Origin: UBA9848 sp003454065
GTDB lineage: Bacteria > Spirochaetota > Spirochaetia > Sphaerochaetales > Sphaerochaetaceae
Length of the DNA stretch: 16,775 nucleotides
NCBI GenBank assembly: GCA_946629155.1
Contig: CAMOXM010000023.1
Location: 1-16,775, forward strand
Reading direction: 5' to 3'
The notes under the pieces are model-generated. The model saw only the letters and a list, made by a program, of their open reading frames with translations, ran no database searches and had not been told where the DNA came from. The translations under genes were made by a program, and so were the position numbers. Shown in pieces: positions 1 to 8,555 of the stretch (positions are counted from its first letter, which is position 1; the number at the start of each line of letters is the position of its first letter).

Positions 1-1
1 G

Positions 2-787
2 TTGCACATCATGCTTTACAATGCGTTCGGGTGGCAGCCTCCGAAATTCTGCCATTTGCCTATGGTCATGGGCAAGGACGGGCAGAAGCTCTCCAAGCGG
101 CATGGCAGCACGTCTTTGAGGCAATTCGTTTCCGAAGGGTATCTCAAGGAGTCCATAATCAACTATGTCACTTTGGTAGGCTGGGCTTATGATGGGGAGA
201 GGGAGATTTTCAGCAAGCAGGAATTGGAGAAGATCTTCGATATGTCTAAGATTCATCCATCGCCGGCTGTTTTCGACTATAAGAAACTCGATTGGTTCAA
301 TGGAATGTACATCAGGGAGAAATCTGATGGAGAGCTTATTGCCCTTCTAGAGCCGTTCTTTTCGCAAGCCGGCATTCGCGCGGACGAAAAGCGCATGAAG
401 GAAGTGCTGCCGCTTATCAAGGAGAGGCTGAAAAAGCTGTCGGATGCTCCGGACATGGTTCGTTTCCTTTTCGGAGACGTGAGCTATTCTTCGAAAGACG
501 ATTTCGCGGCCAAAGGAGACGATGCCGCTAAGGCTTTGCATTATCTGAAGGTCGCCCTTTCGCTTTTCGAGAAGGCTAAAACGCTTCAGGAGGCGGAGGC
601 CGTGGAGGCGCGCCTTCAGGAGATTTCCCAGCAGGACGGAGTGAAAGCCAATAGCGTATTCATGCCTTTGAGGGTGGCTATTACATCGAGTCGGGTTTCC
701 CCTCCGCTTTTCGCATCAATAAAGCTTTTGGGCATAGACGAAACGGTTCGAAGAATCAGAAAGTCGGTGTCCTTCCTCGAGTCATGA
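2..787 (+). CDS. gltX: Glutamyl-tRNA synthetase, C-terminal part (5' end outside window)
   Basis: Charges tRNA(Glu) with glutamate in the cytoplasm, using ATP. Only the last 261 residues are present; the Rossmann-fold half with the HIGH motif lies to the left of the window, and full-length family members run to about 480-510 residues. The KMSKS-type loop is visible as KLSKRHG at visible residues 29-35, preceded by HLPMVMGKDG. After it come INYVTLVGWAYD and FDYKKLDWFNGMYI, typical of the start of the anticodon-binding helical domain in class Ic GluRS. The reading frame is open to the left edge, so the first codon shown is internal and not a start. The stop overlaps the next gene by 4 nt (ATGA), indicating translational coupling. 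The wording resembles spirochaete enzymes (recall, moderate confidence). GlnRS is a less likely alternative because the loop is KLSKR, not a GlnRS-type MSKR context. Confidence 0.93.
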   Translation: MHIMLYNAFGWQPPKFCHLPMVMGKDGQKLSKRHGSTSLRQFVSEGYLKESIINYVTLVGWAYDGEREIFSKQELEKIFDMSKIHPSPAVFDYKKLDWFNGMYIREKSDGELIALLEPFFSQAGIRADEKRMKEVLPLIKERLKKLSDAPDMVRFLFGDVSYSSKDDFAAKGDDAAKALHYLKVALSLFEKAKTLQEAEAVEARLQEISQQDGVKANSVFMPLRVAITSSRVSPPLFASIKLLGIDETVRRIRKSVSFLES

Positions 788-1614
788 CCAGGCTTGTAGC
801 CCTTTGCTACGATTTCGATAAGACCCTTTCGCCGTTCGATATGCAGACGCAGGGTCTTATACAATCGCTGGGCATGTCCGTCGGGGATTTTTGGAAGGAA
901 ACCGATGAAATAGCCGAAAATAGCGAAATGGACGGCAATTTGTCCTACATGCGCCTTATAATCGAAAAAGCGAAGGGTCGCTTTCCGCTCACTCGCGAGA
1001 AGATTATGAGCTACGGCGCTTCGATAAGATTTTTTCCAGGCTTGGACGAATGGTTTTCCGAAGTCGATTCCTATGCGGCGTCGCATGGTTTGGAGGTCGA
1101 GCATTATATAATATCCTGCGGTATGAAGGAGATAATCGACGGAACGAGAATCGCAGGCAATTTCAGGAAAATCTATGCGAGCAGCTACTATTACGGCAAA
1201 GACGGCACGGCTGAGTGGCCCGCCCAAGTCGTGAATTTCACGAACAAGACCCAATTCCTGTATCGGATAAAGAAAGGAACGCTGGACGTCAATGATATGG
1301 GCGTGAATGATTACAGGCGCTCGTCGGATATAAGAATACCTTTCGAGCGTTTCATATACATTGGCGATAGCGATACGGACATACCATGCATGGCGATTGT
1401 CAACGGGAACGGCGGATTTTCGATTGGCGTGTATAATCCCGAAGTCAGCAGCAAGCAGAAGGTGGCGAAGCTGCTGAAGGAGAACAGGATAAGGTTTTTC
1501 GCTCCAGCCGATTATTCCAAGGGTTCGCAGCTTTATCATATAGTCTGCGCGGCTATCGACAAGATCGCCTGCGATGCGGCGGTGAGCGAAATAACGGGAA
1601 GCCTGATCGTTTGA
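784..1614 (+). CDS. HAD-superfamily hydrolase (probable phosphatase)
   Basis: A 276-residue haloacid dehalogenase-superfamily protein, probably a cytoplasmic phosphomonoesterase; the substrate cannot be told from sequence. Motif I is DFDKT at residues 10-14, with Asp10 the expected nucleophile and Asp12 the acid/base. Motif II is likely IISCG (Ser111), motif III the lysine in NKTQF (Lys155), and motif IV GDSDTDIP at 194-201, with the metal-binding aspartates. The 60-100 region is helical and fits a C1-type cap between motifs I and II. No signal peptide or membrane segment is seen. It starts within the gltX stop codon (ATGA) and ends 7 nt before the riboflavin kinase, so it is probably in one operon with both. 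A phosphoserine-phosphatase-like role is possible but unsupported. The long antisense frame over this gene has no family resemblance and is a shadow. Confidence 0.85.
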   Translation: MTRLVALCYDFDKTLSPFDMQTQGLIQSLGMSVGDFWKETDEIAENSEMDGNLSYMRLIIEKAKGRFPLTREKIMSYGASIRFFPGLDEWFSEVDSYAASHGLEVEHYIISCGMKEIIDGTRIAGNFRKIYASSYYYGKDGTAEWPAQVVNFTNKTQFLYRIKKGTLDVNDMGVNDYRRSSDIRIPFERFIYIGDSDTDIPCMAIVNGNGGFSIGVYNPEVSSKQKVAKLLKENRIRFFAPADYSKGSQLYHIVCAAIDKIACDAAVSEITGSLIV

Positions 1615-1621
1615 ATGTCCG

Positions 1622-2041
1622 ATGGAAACGAAGGGATCGTATTTGGCAACGCTTGAAGGCGAGGTCGTCCATGGACGAGGTTTGGGCAGGACCGTAGGGC
1701 TGCCGACAGCCAACATCGGTTTTTCCGCCGATAGCCTGGGCATCGAGTTCGGGGTCTATGCTTCGATAATCGAAATCGACGGCATTCGCTACCGCTCGAT
1801 TACGAACATAGGGAGCAAACCGACTGTCGAGAGCAACGGATCTGCCGGAATAGAAACCAATATCTTTGATTTCGATGCGGATATCTACGGCAAGAAGATC
1901 CGTCTTGACGTATGCAAGAGGCTGAGAGGGATACGGAAGTTCTCAAGCCTTGAAGAAGTCAAGGCGCAGACCGACATCGACAAGGAGGAGGCGCTTTCGT
2001 ACTTTCGCTCCGCAGACGGCGGGGAAATGCAATCATGCTGA
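1622..2041 (+). CDS. Stand-alone riboflavin kinase
   Basis: Phosphorylates riboflavin to FMN with ATP. At 139 residues it is only the kinase (RibF C-terminal) domain; the usual bacterial RibF is about 300 residues with an N-terminal FMN adenylyltransferase domain, absent here. Family motifs are clear: GEVVHGRGLGRTVGLPTAN near residues 13-31 (the nucleotide/flavin-binding GxPTAN loop), TNIGSKPTVE in the middle, and a C-terminal IYGKKIRLDVCKRLRGIRKF followed by SLEEVKAQTDIDKEEA. The start at 1622 gives the normal domain boundary; there is no strong Shine-Dalgarno sequence, which fits translation coupled to the HAD gene ending 7 nt upstream. The last 7 nt overlap the radical SAM gene. The cell must make FAD with another enzyme or import it (inference). 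Confidence 0.88.
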   Translation: METKGSYLATLEGEVVHGRGLGRTVGLPTANIGFSADSLGIEFGVYASIIEIDGIRYRSITNIGSKPTVESNGSAGIETNIFDFDADIYGKKIRLDVCKRLRGIRKFSSLEEVKAQTDIDKEEALSYFRSADGGEMQSC

Positions 2042-3018
2042 CTTCTTATGCGGAATGCCGGATGTGTCCTCGCGAATGTTCTGTCGATAGGAGAGTTCGC
2101 TCGGACGGGAGCTTCCGGAAAGGATTCTGCAAGGAAAGCGAAAAGGCGTATTTGGCCTGGGCCGGATTGCATAGGGGCGAGGAGTCCATAGTGTCGGGCG
2201 AGAAAGGTTCTGGCATGCTTTTCTTCCGGGGATGCCCGCTTGGCTGCCCTACGTGCCAGAACATTCAAATAAGCCTTCCGGATTCGTCAAGATATGGTTC
2301 GGACGGCATCAGGTTCCTGCAAGCAGATGCTGCGATGTTGTGCGAGCTGGCATGGAATATGAAGGAGATGGGGGCGCATACCATAAGCTTCGTGACGGCC
2401 GAGCATTTCGTTCCGCTAGTCGTGCGAACTTGTGCGGAATTGAAAAAGCGGAATTTCGATTTGCAATTCGTGTTTAACACTTCGGGCTGGATTTGCGAAG
2501 ACTCCGTCCGCGATCTTTTCCCGTTTATCGATATATGGCTATGGGACACCAAGACGCATGACAGGACGGTGGCGGCCGAGTTTTTCTCCAATGCGGCCTA
2601 TCCGGAATCCGAAAGACGTTCCTTCGGGGAGCTTATGAGGTTGCTTGATGCCGGTGGCGATCGAAAGCAAGTGATAGTCAGACACCTCATGATTCCGGGT
2701 CATATCGAATCCACGATAGGAGTAATCAAGGATTTCGCCGCCTATAAGGACAAATGCCTGTTTTCTCTTATGACGCAATACATGGATGTTGATGGTGCCT
2801 CCCCTAAATGTGCGGATGCGCCTTGCCGCAAGGTGTCCGCTGCGGAAATCAAAAGGGCTGGAAGGGCGCTGGAAACGCATGGAATCGAGTGCGGCTGGAT
2901 TCAGGAAAAAGATGACGGAGCGATTGATTGGAAGCCTGATTTCACGAAGGGAAATCCTTTTCCGGAAGCATTCGCGACACCGAGTACTCTTTTCATGCGC
3001 CTTATATCGGAAATTTGA
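2035..3018 (+). CDS. PflA-like radical SAM protein (COG1313-type)
   Basis: A 327-residue radical S-adenosylmethionine protein resembling the 'putative pyruvate formate-lyase activating enzyme' group. The [4Fe-4S] motif is FRGCPLGCPTCQN, with Cys67, Cys71 and Cys74 in CxxxCxxC spacing. A second N-terminal cysteine cluster, CRMCPRECSVDR (Cys8, Cys11, Cys15), with Cys32 later, is typical of this group and distinguishes it from canonical PflA. The stretch FNTSGW and IDIWLWDTKT correspond to barrel strands. The partner glycyl-radical enzyme or other target is not in the window, so the substrate is unknown. Translation starts inside the riboflavin kinase gene (7 nt overlap), making it the last member of the gltX-led unit. 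No intrinsic terminator is obvious after it; its TGA overlaps the -35 of a candidate promoter for the next gene. Confidence 0.87.
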   Translation: MLTSYAECRMCPRECSVDRRVRSDGSFRKGFCKESEKAYLAWAGLHRGEESIVSGEKGSGMLFFRGCPLGCPTCQNIQISLPDSSRYGSDGIRFLQADAAMLCELAWNMKEMGAHTISFVTAEHFVPLVVRTCAELKKRNFDLQFVFNTSGWICEDSVRDLFPFIDIWLWDTKTHDRTVAAEFFSNAAYPESERRSFGELMRLLDAGGDRKQVIVRHLMIPGHIESTIGVIKDFAAYKDKCLFSLMTQYMDVDGASPKCADAPCRKVSAAEIKRAGRALETHGIECGWIQEKDDGAIDWKPDFTKGNPFPEAFATPSTLFMRLISEI

Positions 3019-3043
3019 TAATTGCGAAAATAAGCATTAAACT
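3015..3043 (+). promoter_or_regulatory. Candidate promoter for the 3101 spike unit
   Basis: TTGATA at 3015-3020, a 17-nt spacer, then TAAACT at 3038-3043. The -35 matches five of six consensus bases; the -10 is weaker. The same architecture (TTG-type -35, 17 nt, TAA(A)CTTA) recurs before the two tube genes at 10294 and 11281, which is the main reason to believe it. The -35 overlaps the stop codon of the radical SAM gene. Not shown experimentally. Confidence 0.45.
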
Positions 3044-3056
3044 TAATTAGCCTTTT

Positions 3057-3079
3057 ACTCGGTTGTGTTTTTTCCGAGT
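3057..3079 (+). other. Small hairpin in 5' leader of the spike gene
   Basis: ACTCGG at 3057-3062 pairs with CCGAGT at 3074-3079 around an 11-nt U-rich loop. It sits just upstream of the AAGGAG ribosome-binding site at 3087-3092. It has no U-tract after the stem, so it is unlikely to be a terminator. A role in mRNA stability or translation is possible but unproven. Confidence 0.3.
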
Positions 3080-3100
3080 TGCCCTAAAGGAGATATTGGA

Positions 3101-5815
3101 ATGCCTTACGTACCATATAATGTGTTTTTCGGCGATGACGCATATTGCTATTATGCGGTAGTCACTAAGAACTGCGATAAGGATAAGAAGGAGCATATCA
3201 ACGAAATCGAAATCCAGGCGATTCCGTTTACTACGGATTATACCGAAAAGGGTCCTGGTATCGGTTCGGATGCCGGCAAGATGTGGGTTCCGTGCGTTTC
3301 AAGCATCGTAGGGGTGCATAGCTATAAGAAGGATGAAAACAACGAGCTCCCCGGATACGGAGTTCACAGCCTGCCTGAAGTGGGCAGCGTAGTGGTTGTT
3401 CTCGCCATGCGCAGCAATCGTTCCAGCAATTACAGCCATGTCGTTTTGGGCAATTTCTGGAATCGCGATGTCATGGTGCCCAAGCTCAGCCCCATTTTCT
3501 ACAAGCCGGGCGGCGAAGAAGGCAAGGAAGAGTACAACCTGGATGATCTGACGAAGAATGAGAACTTCGCAGACAAGATAGCGAATACCACATACTATAA
3601 GACGAAAGCGAACACCAATGTCATCGCAGATGATTTCAAAGGCATATACGGCATATATAGGGCGCCTCAGGAAAAGGATGTAGATAGCGGCAAATTCAAC
3701 GGCGAGGACAAGCAAGGCAGATATTATATGATGCTTGATCCGAAGAACAGCAACATCGATGTCAGGGTGAACAATTTCACTTTGACAGCCAATCAAGTGA
3801 CATTGTATGCCAAGAAGAAGTTCTCGATAACGACCGCCGAAGGCAAGACGCTACTTCAAGCGAAGAAAAAAGGCACATTCAATTCGAAAGAGGACGGCAT
3901 AAGCTTCACAGGCAAAGGCGGTCTTAATTTCAAAGCCGATGCGATAAACATGAACAAGGAAGATCCGGCGAAGCCGCCCGAGATCGACTTGAATTCGCTT
4001 AAGCTCAATATGCCGGAGACCAAGATCTTCGACCACGAGATTATCGACAGCCATTCCCATTTGCATTGCTTGGTCACGACTATGGTCGAAATCAACATTT
4101 TGAGAAACGATATGGATTATATCAACAAATACGTGAACGGCAATGCGAACAGTCTTATAAGCATAACCAAGGATGTGAAGCTTTATGCGGGCATGAAAGC
4201 CGACGGCACCAACCTCATTTCGGATCAGGAGTTCGATCTTTCCCTTACGGACGAAGAGGTGGAGCGCGCATTGTATCCGATCAAGGAGGCAGGCAGCAAG
4301 TTCGTTGTTGATACGGCTGAATTGCTGACGGAACCGACTGATGTCGAAATAGATTACAAGACGCGTCCTACGGACGAGCAGCTTAGAGATGTGGGCGATA
4401 AGAATGTCAAAGTCAAATTCGATGTGGATCTTTGGAATTACCACGCAAAGCACATCATCATAAAAAGAAAGGTGGTGTTCAAATATGATCCGGACAGGGT
4501 CGGACCTAGTATCGATTTGATTATCCATAGCTTCATCATCGGAGGTGCCGCTCCGTTCCTCAGGTACACGGATAAGGCGCAGAAAGATGGCATTGCTGGC
4601 ATCACCGACGAAGCGGATAAGCGTTTCAAACCGAATTACAACAATAAAAGCGCGTCCATCAAAATACCTGCCGGAACTCGTTGGGATGAGGTTCTCAAGA
4701 ATAATGAGGATGTTAAAAAATATTTGAACGGCTCCGTATTGAACGCAAGCGCTCCGTATCCGCCGTATTATGTCGATATGGACGCTACGTTGGCGAGTGA
4801 TAAAGAATCCGTAAAGATTACGGGGGCCGGCGATTTTCATAAGGGAGAGGCCGGGATAATCAAATTCGAGGTCTTCCCTTATTCGACCAGCAACCAGGAA
4901 GTGCCGGCACGCGGACCCGAAGATATGTCATTCACCCGAAACAATCCGAATGAAGCCGGTCATGACAATATGTACGGGGCGTGTTTTGCCAATTTCAATT
5001 TTGCTGTGAACAATCATGCCGATGATGCTCCGGCAAACGAGAAGGACAAGAACCGGTTGAAGGATGATGGCATTGTCAAGATGAAGGGCTCCGATCTCAT
5101 CGGGGATGCTTCGGCCGCTGATAAGCAGGACGAGGTGCATGTGTATGTGAGATATAGCGTGGTCAGATATCTGCCCTTGATCATGATGTGCAGGGGGCTT
5201 ACGGATATCGATGCGGATAATGGCCATGACAAGGCTTATTTGAAGAGGGAGACGAGAGAGTACATCATAGACAAGAAGTTCCCGATTCTCACTCATGACA
5301 TATACGACAAGCAGTCGCGATTCGCCGTCAATGCGGGCGCAGGCAATGCGAATAGTCCATATTTCAACAAAGTGTGGAAGATGATGCCATGCACTAGCGA
5401 TGCCGGACGATACAAAAAAATGCTCATAAAAGAGCAGTCGAATGAAAAAGAGGCTTTCCTTTACTTGAAGGATACGGATGAGAATTTCAAGAACAGGACG
5501 AACTTCGTGACGTGGGTGCCGAGCGTGTATCGTGAGAATGCCGAATCTGATATGATTAAGGAATGGAATGGGAACGTTAATAATTTCAACTTCAAAATCG
5601 GCGAGGAGTTCAGTAGAGACGAGATGGTGGTCAAGCAGCCGAATGGCAGTGGCAAGGAAGGCAAGAAAGAGAGGAAGGACAATAAAGGAACCATTCCGCC
5701 GCCTCCTCCTCCTGTGCCGCGTATTGTCGATTGGCAGAAAGATGACGATGTATTCGAGAATATCTGTTTTCCTGGTGGCGATGATGTTGGGGAGTATAAC
5801 CGTGACAATGCATAG
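3101..5815 (+). CDS. Large CIS spike-like protein with OB fold and unknown C-terminal extension
   Basis: A 904-residue protein proposed as a tail-tip spike of a contractile injection system. Residues about 30-121 look like a gp5/VgrG-type OB fold, with the typical LPEVGSVVVV strand-loop at 91-100 and VVLGNFW at 114-120. Residues about 207-305 carry alternating hydrophobic beta-strand repeats (VNNFTLTANQVTLYAKKK, SITTAEGKTLLQAKKKGTF and so on), as in the trimeric beta-helix after the OB fold of gp5 and VgrG. RYYMMLDPKN followed by VNNFTLTANQVTLYAK parallels HYFMKFDFG and KNFNLTVDNMMKIE in the spike protein at 15919, so the two are architectural paralogs. The remaining 600 residues are unrecognised; they may be an effector or receptor-binding module. 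A lysine/glutamate segment and six prolines (866-871) lie near the end. The ATG at 3101 is chosen over a GTG at 3065 because AAGGAG lies 8 nt upstream. No signal peptide. Followed 37 nt later by the 830-residue gene. Confidence 0.6.
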   Translation: MPYVPYNVFFGDDAYCYYAVVTKNCDKDKKEHINEIEIQAIPFTTDYTEKGPGIGSDAGKMWVPCVSSIVGVHSYKKDENNELPGYGVHSLPEVGSVVVVLAMRSNRSSNYSHVVLGNFWNRDVMVPKLSPIFYKPGGEEGKEEYNLDDLTKNENFADKIANTTYYKTKANTNVIADDFKGIYGIYRAPQEKDVDSGKFNGEDKQGRYYMMLDPKNSNIDVRVNNFTLTANQVTLYAKKKFSITTAEGKTLLQAKKKGTFNSKEDGISFTGKGGLNFKADAINMNKEDPAKPPEIDLNSLKLNMPETKIFDHEIIDSHSHLHCLVTTMVEINILRNDMDYINKYVNGNANSLISITKDVKLYAGMKADGTNLISDQEFDLSLTDEEVERALYPIKEAGSKFVVDTAELLTEPTDVEIDYKTRPTDEQLRDVGDKNVKVKFDVDLWNYHAKHIIIKRKVVFKYDPDRVGPSIDLIIHSFIIGGAAPFLRYTDKAQKDGIAGITDEADKRFKPNYNNKSASIKIPAGTRWDEVLKNNEDVKKYLNGSVLNASAPYPPYYVDMDATLASDKESVKITGAGDFHKGEAGIIKFEVFPYSTSNQEVPARGPEDMSFTRNNPNEAGHDNMYGACFANFNFAVNNHADDAPANEKDKNRLKDDGIVKMKGSDLIGDASAADKQDEVHVYVRYSVVRYLPLIMMCRGLTDIDADNGHDKAYLKRETREYIIDKKFPILTHDIYDKQSRFAVNAGAGNANSPYFNKVWKMMPCTSDAGRYKKMLIKEQSNEKEAFLYLKDTDENFKNRTNFVTWVPSVYRENAESDMIKEWNGNVNNFNFKIGEEFSRDEMVVKQPNGSGKEGKKERKDNKGTIPPPPPPVPRIVDWQKDDDVFENICFPGGDDVGEYNRDNA

Positions 5816-5852
5816 GTTGCCTTGCGTCATGCGAAGATTTTAAGGAGGTAAT

Positions 5853-8345
5853 ATGGCAGGAATAGGAGGAGGAGGAGCGATTCCGCCTGGAGCAGCAGTA
5901 GCTCCGCTGAATCAGGATGCGGGCAATGCCCCGGGGCATTCCCTATATCGCACGTCCGATACGCGCCCGGCATTCAAGAATTGGGAGAGCATTCCCGATA
6001 ACTTCGGATCCACGGCTGCGAACTCGGGAGGAACCGGAACGACAGCAGCGAAGAAGATACATGAATTTGCATTTTCGGTTGTTGCCACATACAATGGCGG
6101 CGGCGGTTCGACTATCTTTCTGGCTAAGAGCTGCAGAAGAAGGGCTGCAGCTATCAGGAGCGAGGCAGGCAGTTATAAGCGTTACATAATCGATCCGACG
6201 CTCAACAAAGCCGTAGATTATTTCGGTACGTCCCCGGAAGAAGACAAGCAGGCCGAAAAGGGTCCTATGCTGATAAAGGGTCGCTTGAAGTATACCGATT
6301 ACTTCATCGATCATAAAGTGAAAGTGCGCGATCCGAATAATGAGAGCAGTGATTTGAAAACTGTGCTTGTCAGACGTTTCTATGAATACGAGACCTACGC
6401 CATCAGGCCTGCGAACATAACCCCCGATGTGTGGCGCAGAGGCTGGAATAAGGATTTCAAACCCGTTATAGAAGATCAATACATACAAAAGGAATGGGAT
6501 GAGCGTTACACGCCGACAGTAGGCCGTGTGGAATGGGAAAACGATTTCAAGAAATCCAGAACCGTAGGTAAGGGAGCCGACAGAACGGAGGTAATGACGG
6601 ACGAGAATAAGAAGGCCAAGAAAGAGCAGAAGATAATGAATGCCGCGGCCGAGAAGGTCAAACACAAATACGGCGCGTTCTCAAAGGCGATTAACACCAC
6701 ATGGTTCGACGATGGGGAAATAGCCGATTGGGGTCAGGAGAAGATGCATACGACATTTTCGGGCAATGCGATCAATCCTGACAAGTTTATAGGAAAAGGA
6801 TACGTGCAGGATATAGATGACAGATATGTTCTGTTTCGCAGACGGTATGTGACTGGAGAACGCATCTATGATGCGGGCTTCGGCATGCCGTTTGATTCGG
6901 GAGAAAAATTTACGGGAGAGTTCCAAGAAGATGAGCAGAACATATTCGGAACCGGAATGTACGACGATTATCCGCCAGACAAGTTTCTCCGCGTGCGAGT
7001 CAGAGCCGCAATGAATGGAGATCCTATGGTTGAAGGCGATGATATCGGAGCGTCGAAGGATAAGGATATAACCAAATTGCAATTCCGGAGGTGGATATTG
7101 ACGCATCGTATCAATATCGAGTTTTTGACGGATAAGATGGATGAGCAGAATTGGTTTCAGAGTCTCTTCAATTTGAAGAACAGGGCGGTGAAAAAGACAG
7201 GGGCCGACCCAGGGAGACTTGGCGAGTATCTTGGCAAGCCCGTTAATCGCGACGATAAAGGGCGCGATAAAGCGTATGGAGCGGAAAATGCGTTGAACGG
7301 ACCTTTGGCCAAAACGATCGGCGTGTTCGAATCCTCTTGCAATGATGGAGGCGACGTGGACTATAGGAAATTTCCGAGAAAAGACGTAATGATGTCCGAT
7401 ATTTACGATGCGGCTTATGATATAGGCGGCGGCATGTTCGGTTCCTATTTCATTTTCAAGCCGGTATTGAAATACGGCAAATCAGCTTTATTCAATCCGA
7501 CTGCGAAGAGTGACGGACGCATTGATCGTGCGTTTTGCTCCTACCCGTGCCGCATCTTCTTCGGCGTCACCGGCGATTCCAATGTTCAGGAGGTGCGCTA
7601 TTGGATGAAAGCGCACGCTACTGATGCTGACAAATATCCTACCACGCGTCGGGCTGCCAAAGCGGATGGTTATACCGGCATTGAAGTGCTCGACTACATA
7701 CATTCGTGCTTGGGTCACCTGGATGAGCATACCGAAAAGACGATAGCCAAATCGGATTGGCGGTTCGACTGCTATCCCGATTGGGCGTATGATGTTCCTT
7801 GTTACGACTCGACCGTATATTATTTCGATCGTTACAGGCGGATGTACGACGGCGAGTGCCCATGGATCTTCGATTTGAACGCCCTGCCGATTGTTCTGGA
7901 TTGGAGAACTACGGTAAGGAAATGGTTTGCTAAGCATCGTGTGTATGCCCAAAACGAGAAGAGACAGGACTATGCTGATATGTTTGCGAAGAAGGAAAAA
8001 GGCAAGATCGGAAGTTTTTCGCTTATCACATGGGGCGATGATCTCGATGTGAATAATCATAATAAGGCGCGTGATAATGCCGTGAAAGATGCACAGGATC
8101 GCAAGAAAAAAGCTAAGGAGAGATTGAAGGAAGCGAAGGATCCTGTGTTTGATCGTAAGCCGAAAGCTCATTTGTACAAGTGTTATAGCGACTATTTGGA
8201 TCCCGCATCTCTTCTTGATGAGGATCTGATTTCGGAAGATTCTTATATGGGAGAGAGTTCTATTGGTCTTAGCGATGGTGATGAGGATTTGAAGCCCGAT
8301 TCTATCAGCAAATCCGCGGAAGAGCTTTACGATGAAATAATTTGA
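5853..8345 (+). CDS. Unknown 830-residue protein, candidate CIS cargo or tip-associated protein
   Basis: I do not recognise a family. The start is well set: AAGGAGG at 5842-5848, 4 nt before ATG. The first 20 residues are Gly/Ala/Pro-rich (MAGIGGGGAIPPGAAVAP), with no signal peptide and no clear transmembrane helix. The body is rich in aromatic residues, with many Trp/Tyr and paired cysteines such as FCSYPC in the second half, suggesting large globular domains. Residues about 734-765 are a Lys/Glu/Ala-rich helical, coiled-coil-like stretch, and the last about 45 residues are acidic. It lies 37 nt after the 3101 spike gene and before a strong terminator, so the two are very probably one transcript. 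That context suggests a spike partner or a delivered effector (inference). No catalytic motif (protease, nuclease, ADP-ribosyltransferase, glucosyltransferase) was recognised. Confidence 0.8.
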   Translation: MAGIGGGGAIPPGAAVAPLNQDAGNAPGHSLYRTSDTRPAFKNWESIPDNFGSTAANSGGTGTTAAKKIHEFAFSVVATYNGGGGSTIFLAKSCRRRAAAIRSEAGSYKRYIIDPTLNKAVDYFGTSPEEDKQAEKGPMLIKGRLKYTDYFIDHKVKVRDPNNESSDLKTVLVRRFYEYETYAIRPANITPDVWRRGWNKDFKPVIEDQYIQKEWDERYTPTVGRVEWENDFKKSRTVGKGADRTEVMTDENKKAKKEQKIMNAAAEKVKHKYGAFSKAINTTWFDDGEIADWGQEKMHTTFSGNAINPDKFIGKGYVQDIDDRYVLFRRRYVTGERIYDAGFGMPFDSGEKFTGEFQEDEQNIFGTGMYDDYPPDKFLRVRVRAAMNGDPMVEGDDIGASKDKDITKLQFRRWILTHRINIEFLTDKMDEQNWFQSLFNLKNRAVKKTGADPGRLGEYLGKPVNRDDKGRDKAYGAENALNGPLAKTIGVFESSCNDGGDVDYRKFPRKDVMMSDIYDAAYDIGGGMFGSYFIFKPVLKYGKSALFNPTAKSDGRIDRAFCSYPCRIFFGVTGDSNVQEVRYWMKAHATDADKYPTTRRAAKADGYTGIEVLDYIHSCLGHLDEHTEKTIAKSDWRFDCYPDWAYDVPCYDSTVYYFDRYRRMYDGECPWIFDLNALPIVLDWRTTVRKWFAKHRVYAQNEKRQDYADMFAKKEKGKIGSFSLITWGDDLDVNNHNKARDNAVKDAQDRKKKAKERLKEAKDPVFDRKPKAHLYKCYSDYLDPASLLDEDLISEDSYMGESSIGLSDGDEDLKPDSISKSAEELYDEII

Positions 8346-8395
8346 TAGGTGCTGTGGTTGTCTTGGACAATGAGTTCGCCAAGGCGTACCGATTG

Positions 8396-8427
8396 GGCTG
8401 CTTGCTTTCGGCGAGCAGCCTTTTTTT
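8396..8427 (+). terminator. Rho-independent terminator after the spike/unknown-protein unit
   Basis: A 10-bp stem (8396-8405 with 8411-8420, one G-T pair, starting GGCTGCT and ending AGCAGCC) closes a 5-nt TTTCG loop and is followed directly by seven T residues. It lies 50 nt after the stop of the 830-residue gene. It separates this unit from gpmI. Confidence 0.9.
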
Positions 8428-8468
8428 ATTGCAGTGCGCTTCTGAAAACCTCAGAATCCGAATATGCC

Positions 8469-8496
8469 GGTCGCCTTTCCGGCCGCAAAGCCGACC
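8469..8496 (+). other. Imperfect hairpin in the intergenic region before gpmI
   Basis: GGTCGCCTTT (8469-8478) can pair with AAAGCCGACC (8487-8496), with one C-C mismatch, around an 8-nt GC-rich loop. No T-run follows. It lies upstream of the gpmI promoter, so it would not be in the gpmI leader. No function is assigned. The rest of 8346-8613 holds the terminator and promoter and no credible small gene. Confidence 0.25.
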
Positions 8497-8555
8497 GCAA
8501 AGCCTCGGAAAACGTCCTACGCCGGAATAGACTTCGCATCGTTTTGAAACCAATT

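Noticed and set aside
616..1743. 375-residue minus-strand frame across gltX end, HAD and riboflavin kinase genes
   Set aside because: It crosses three real genes on the other strand, each with recognisable motifs.
3065..3100. GTG at 3065 as an upstream start of the spike gene
   Set aside because: It lies within the hairpin loop and upstream of the AAGGAG site that fits ATG 3101; the extra 12 residues look unrelated to a fold start.
3101..5815. PAAR tip domain or Afp10-like protein in the spike gene or its neighbour
   Set aside because: No PAAR motif spacing was recognised in either 3101-5815 or 5853-8345.
3851..5830. Two long minus-strand frames (3851-4840 and 4928-5830) across the large spike gene
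   Set aside because: The + frame has a good ribosome-binding site, OB-fold and beta-repeat patterns; the minus frames have none.
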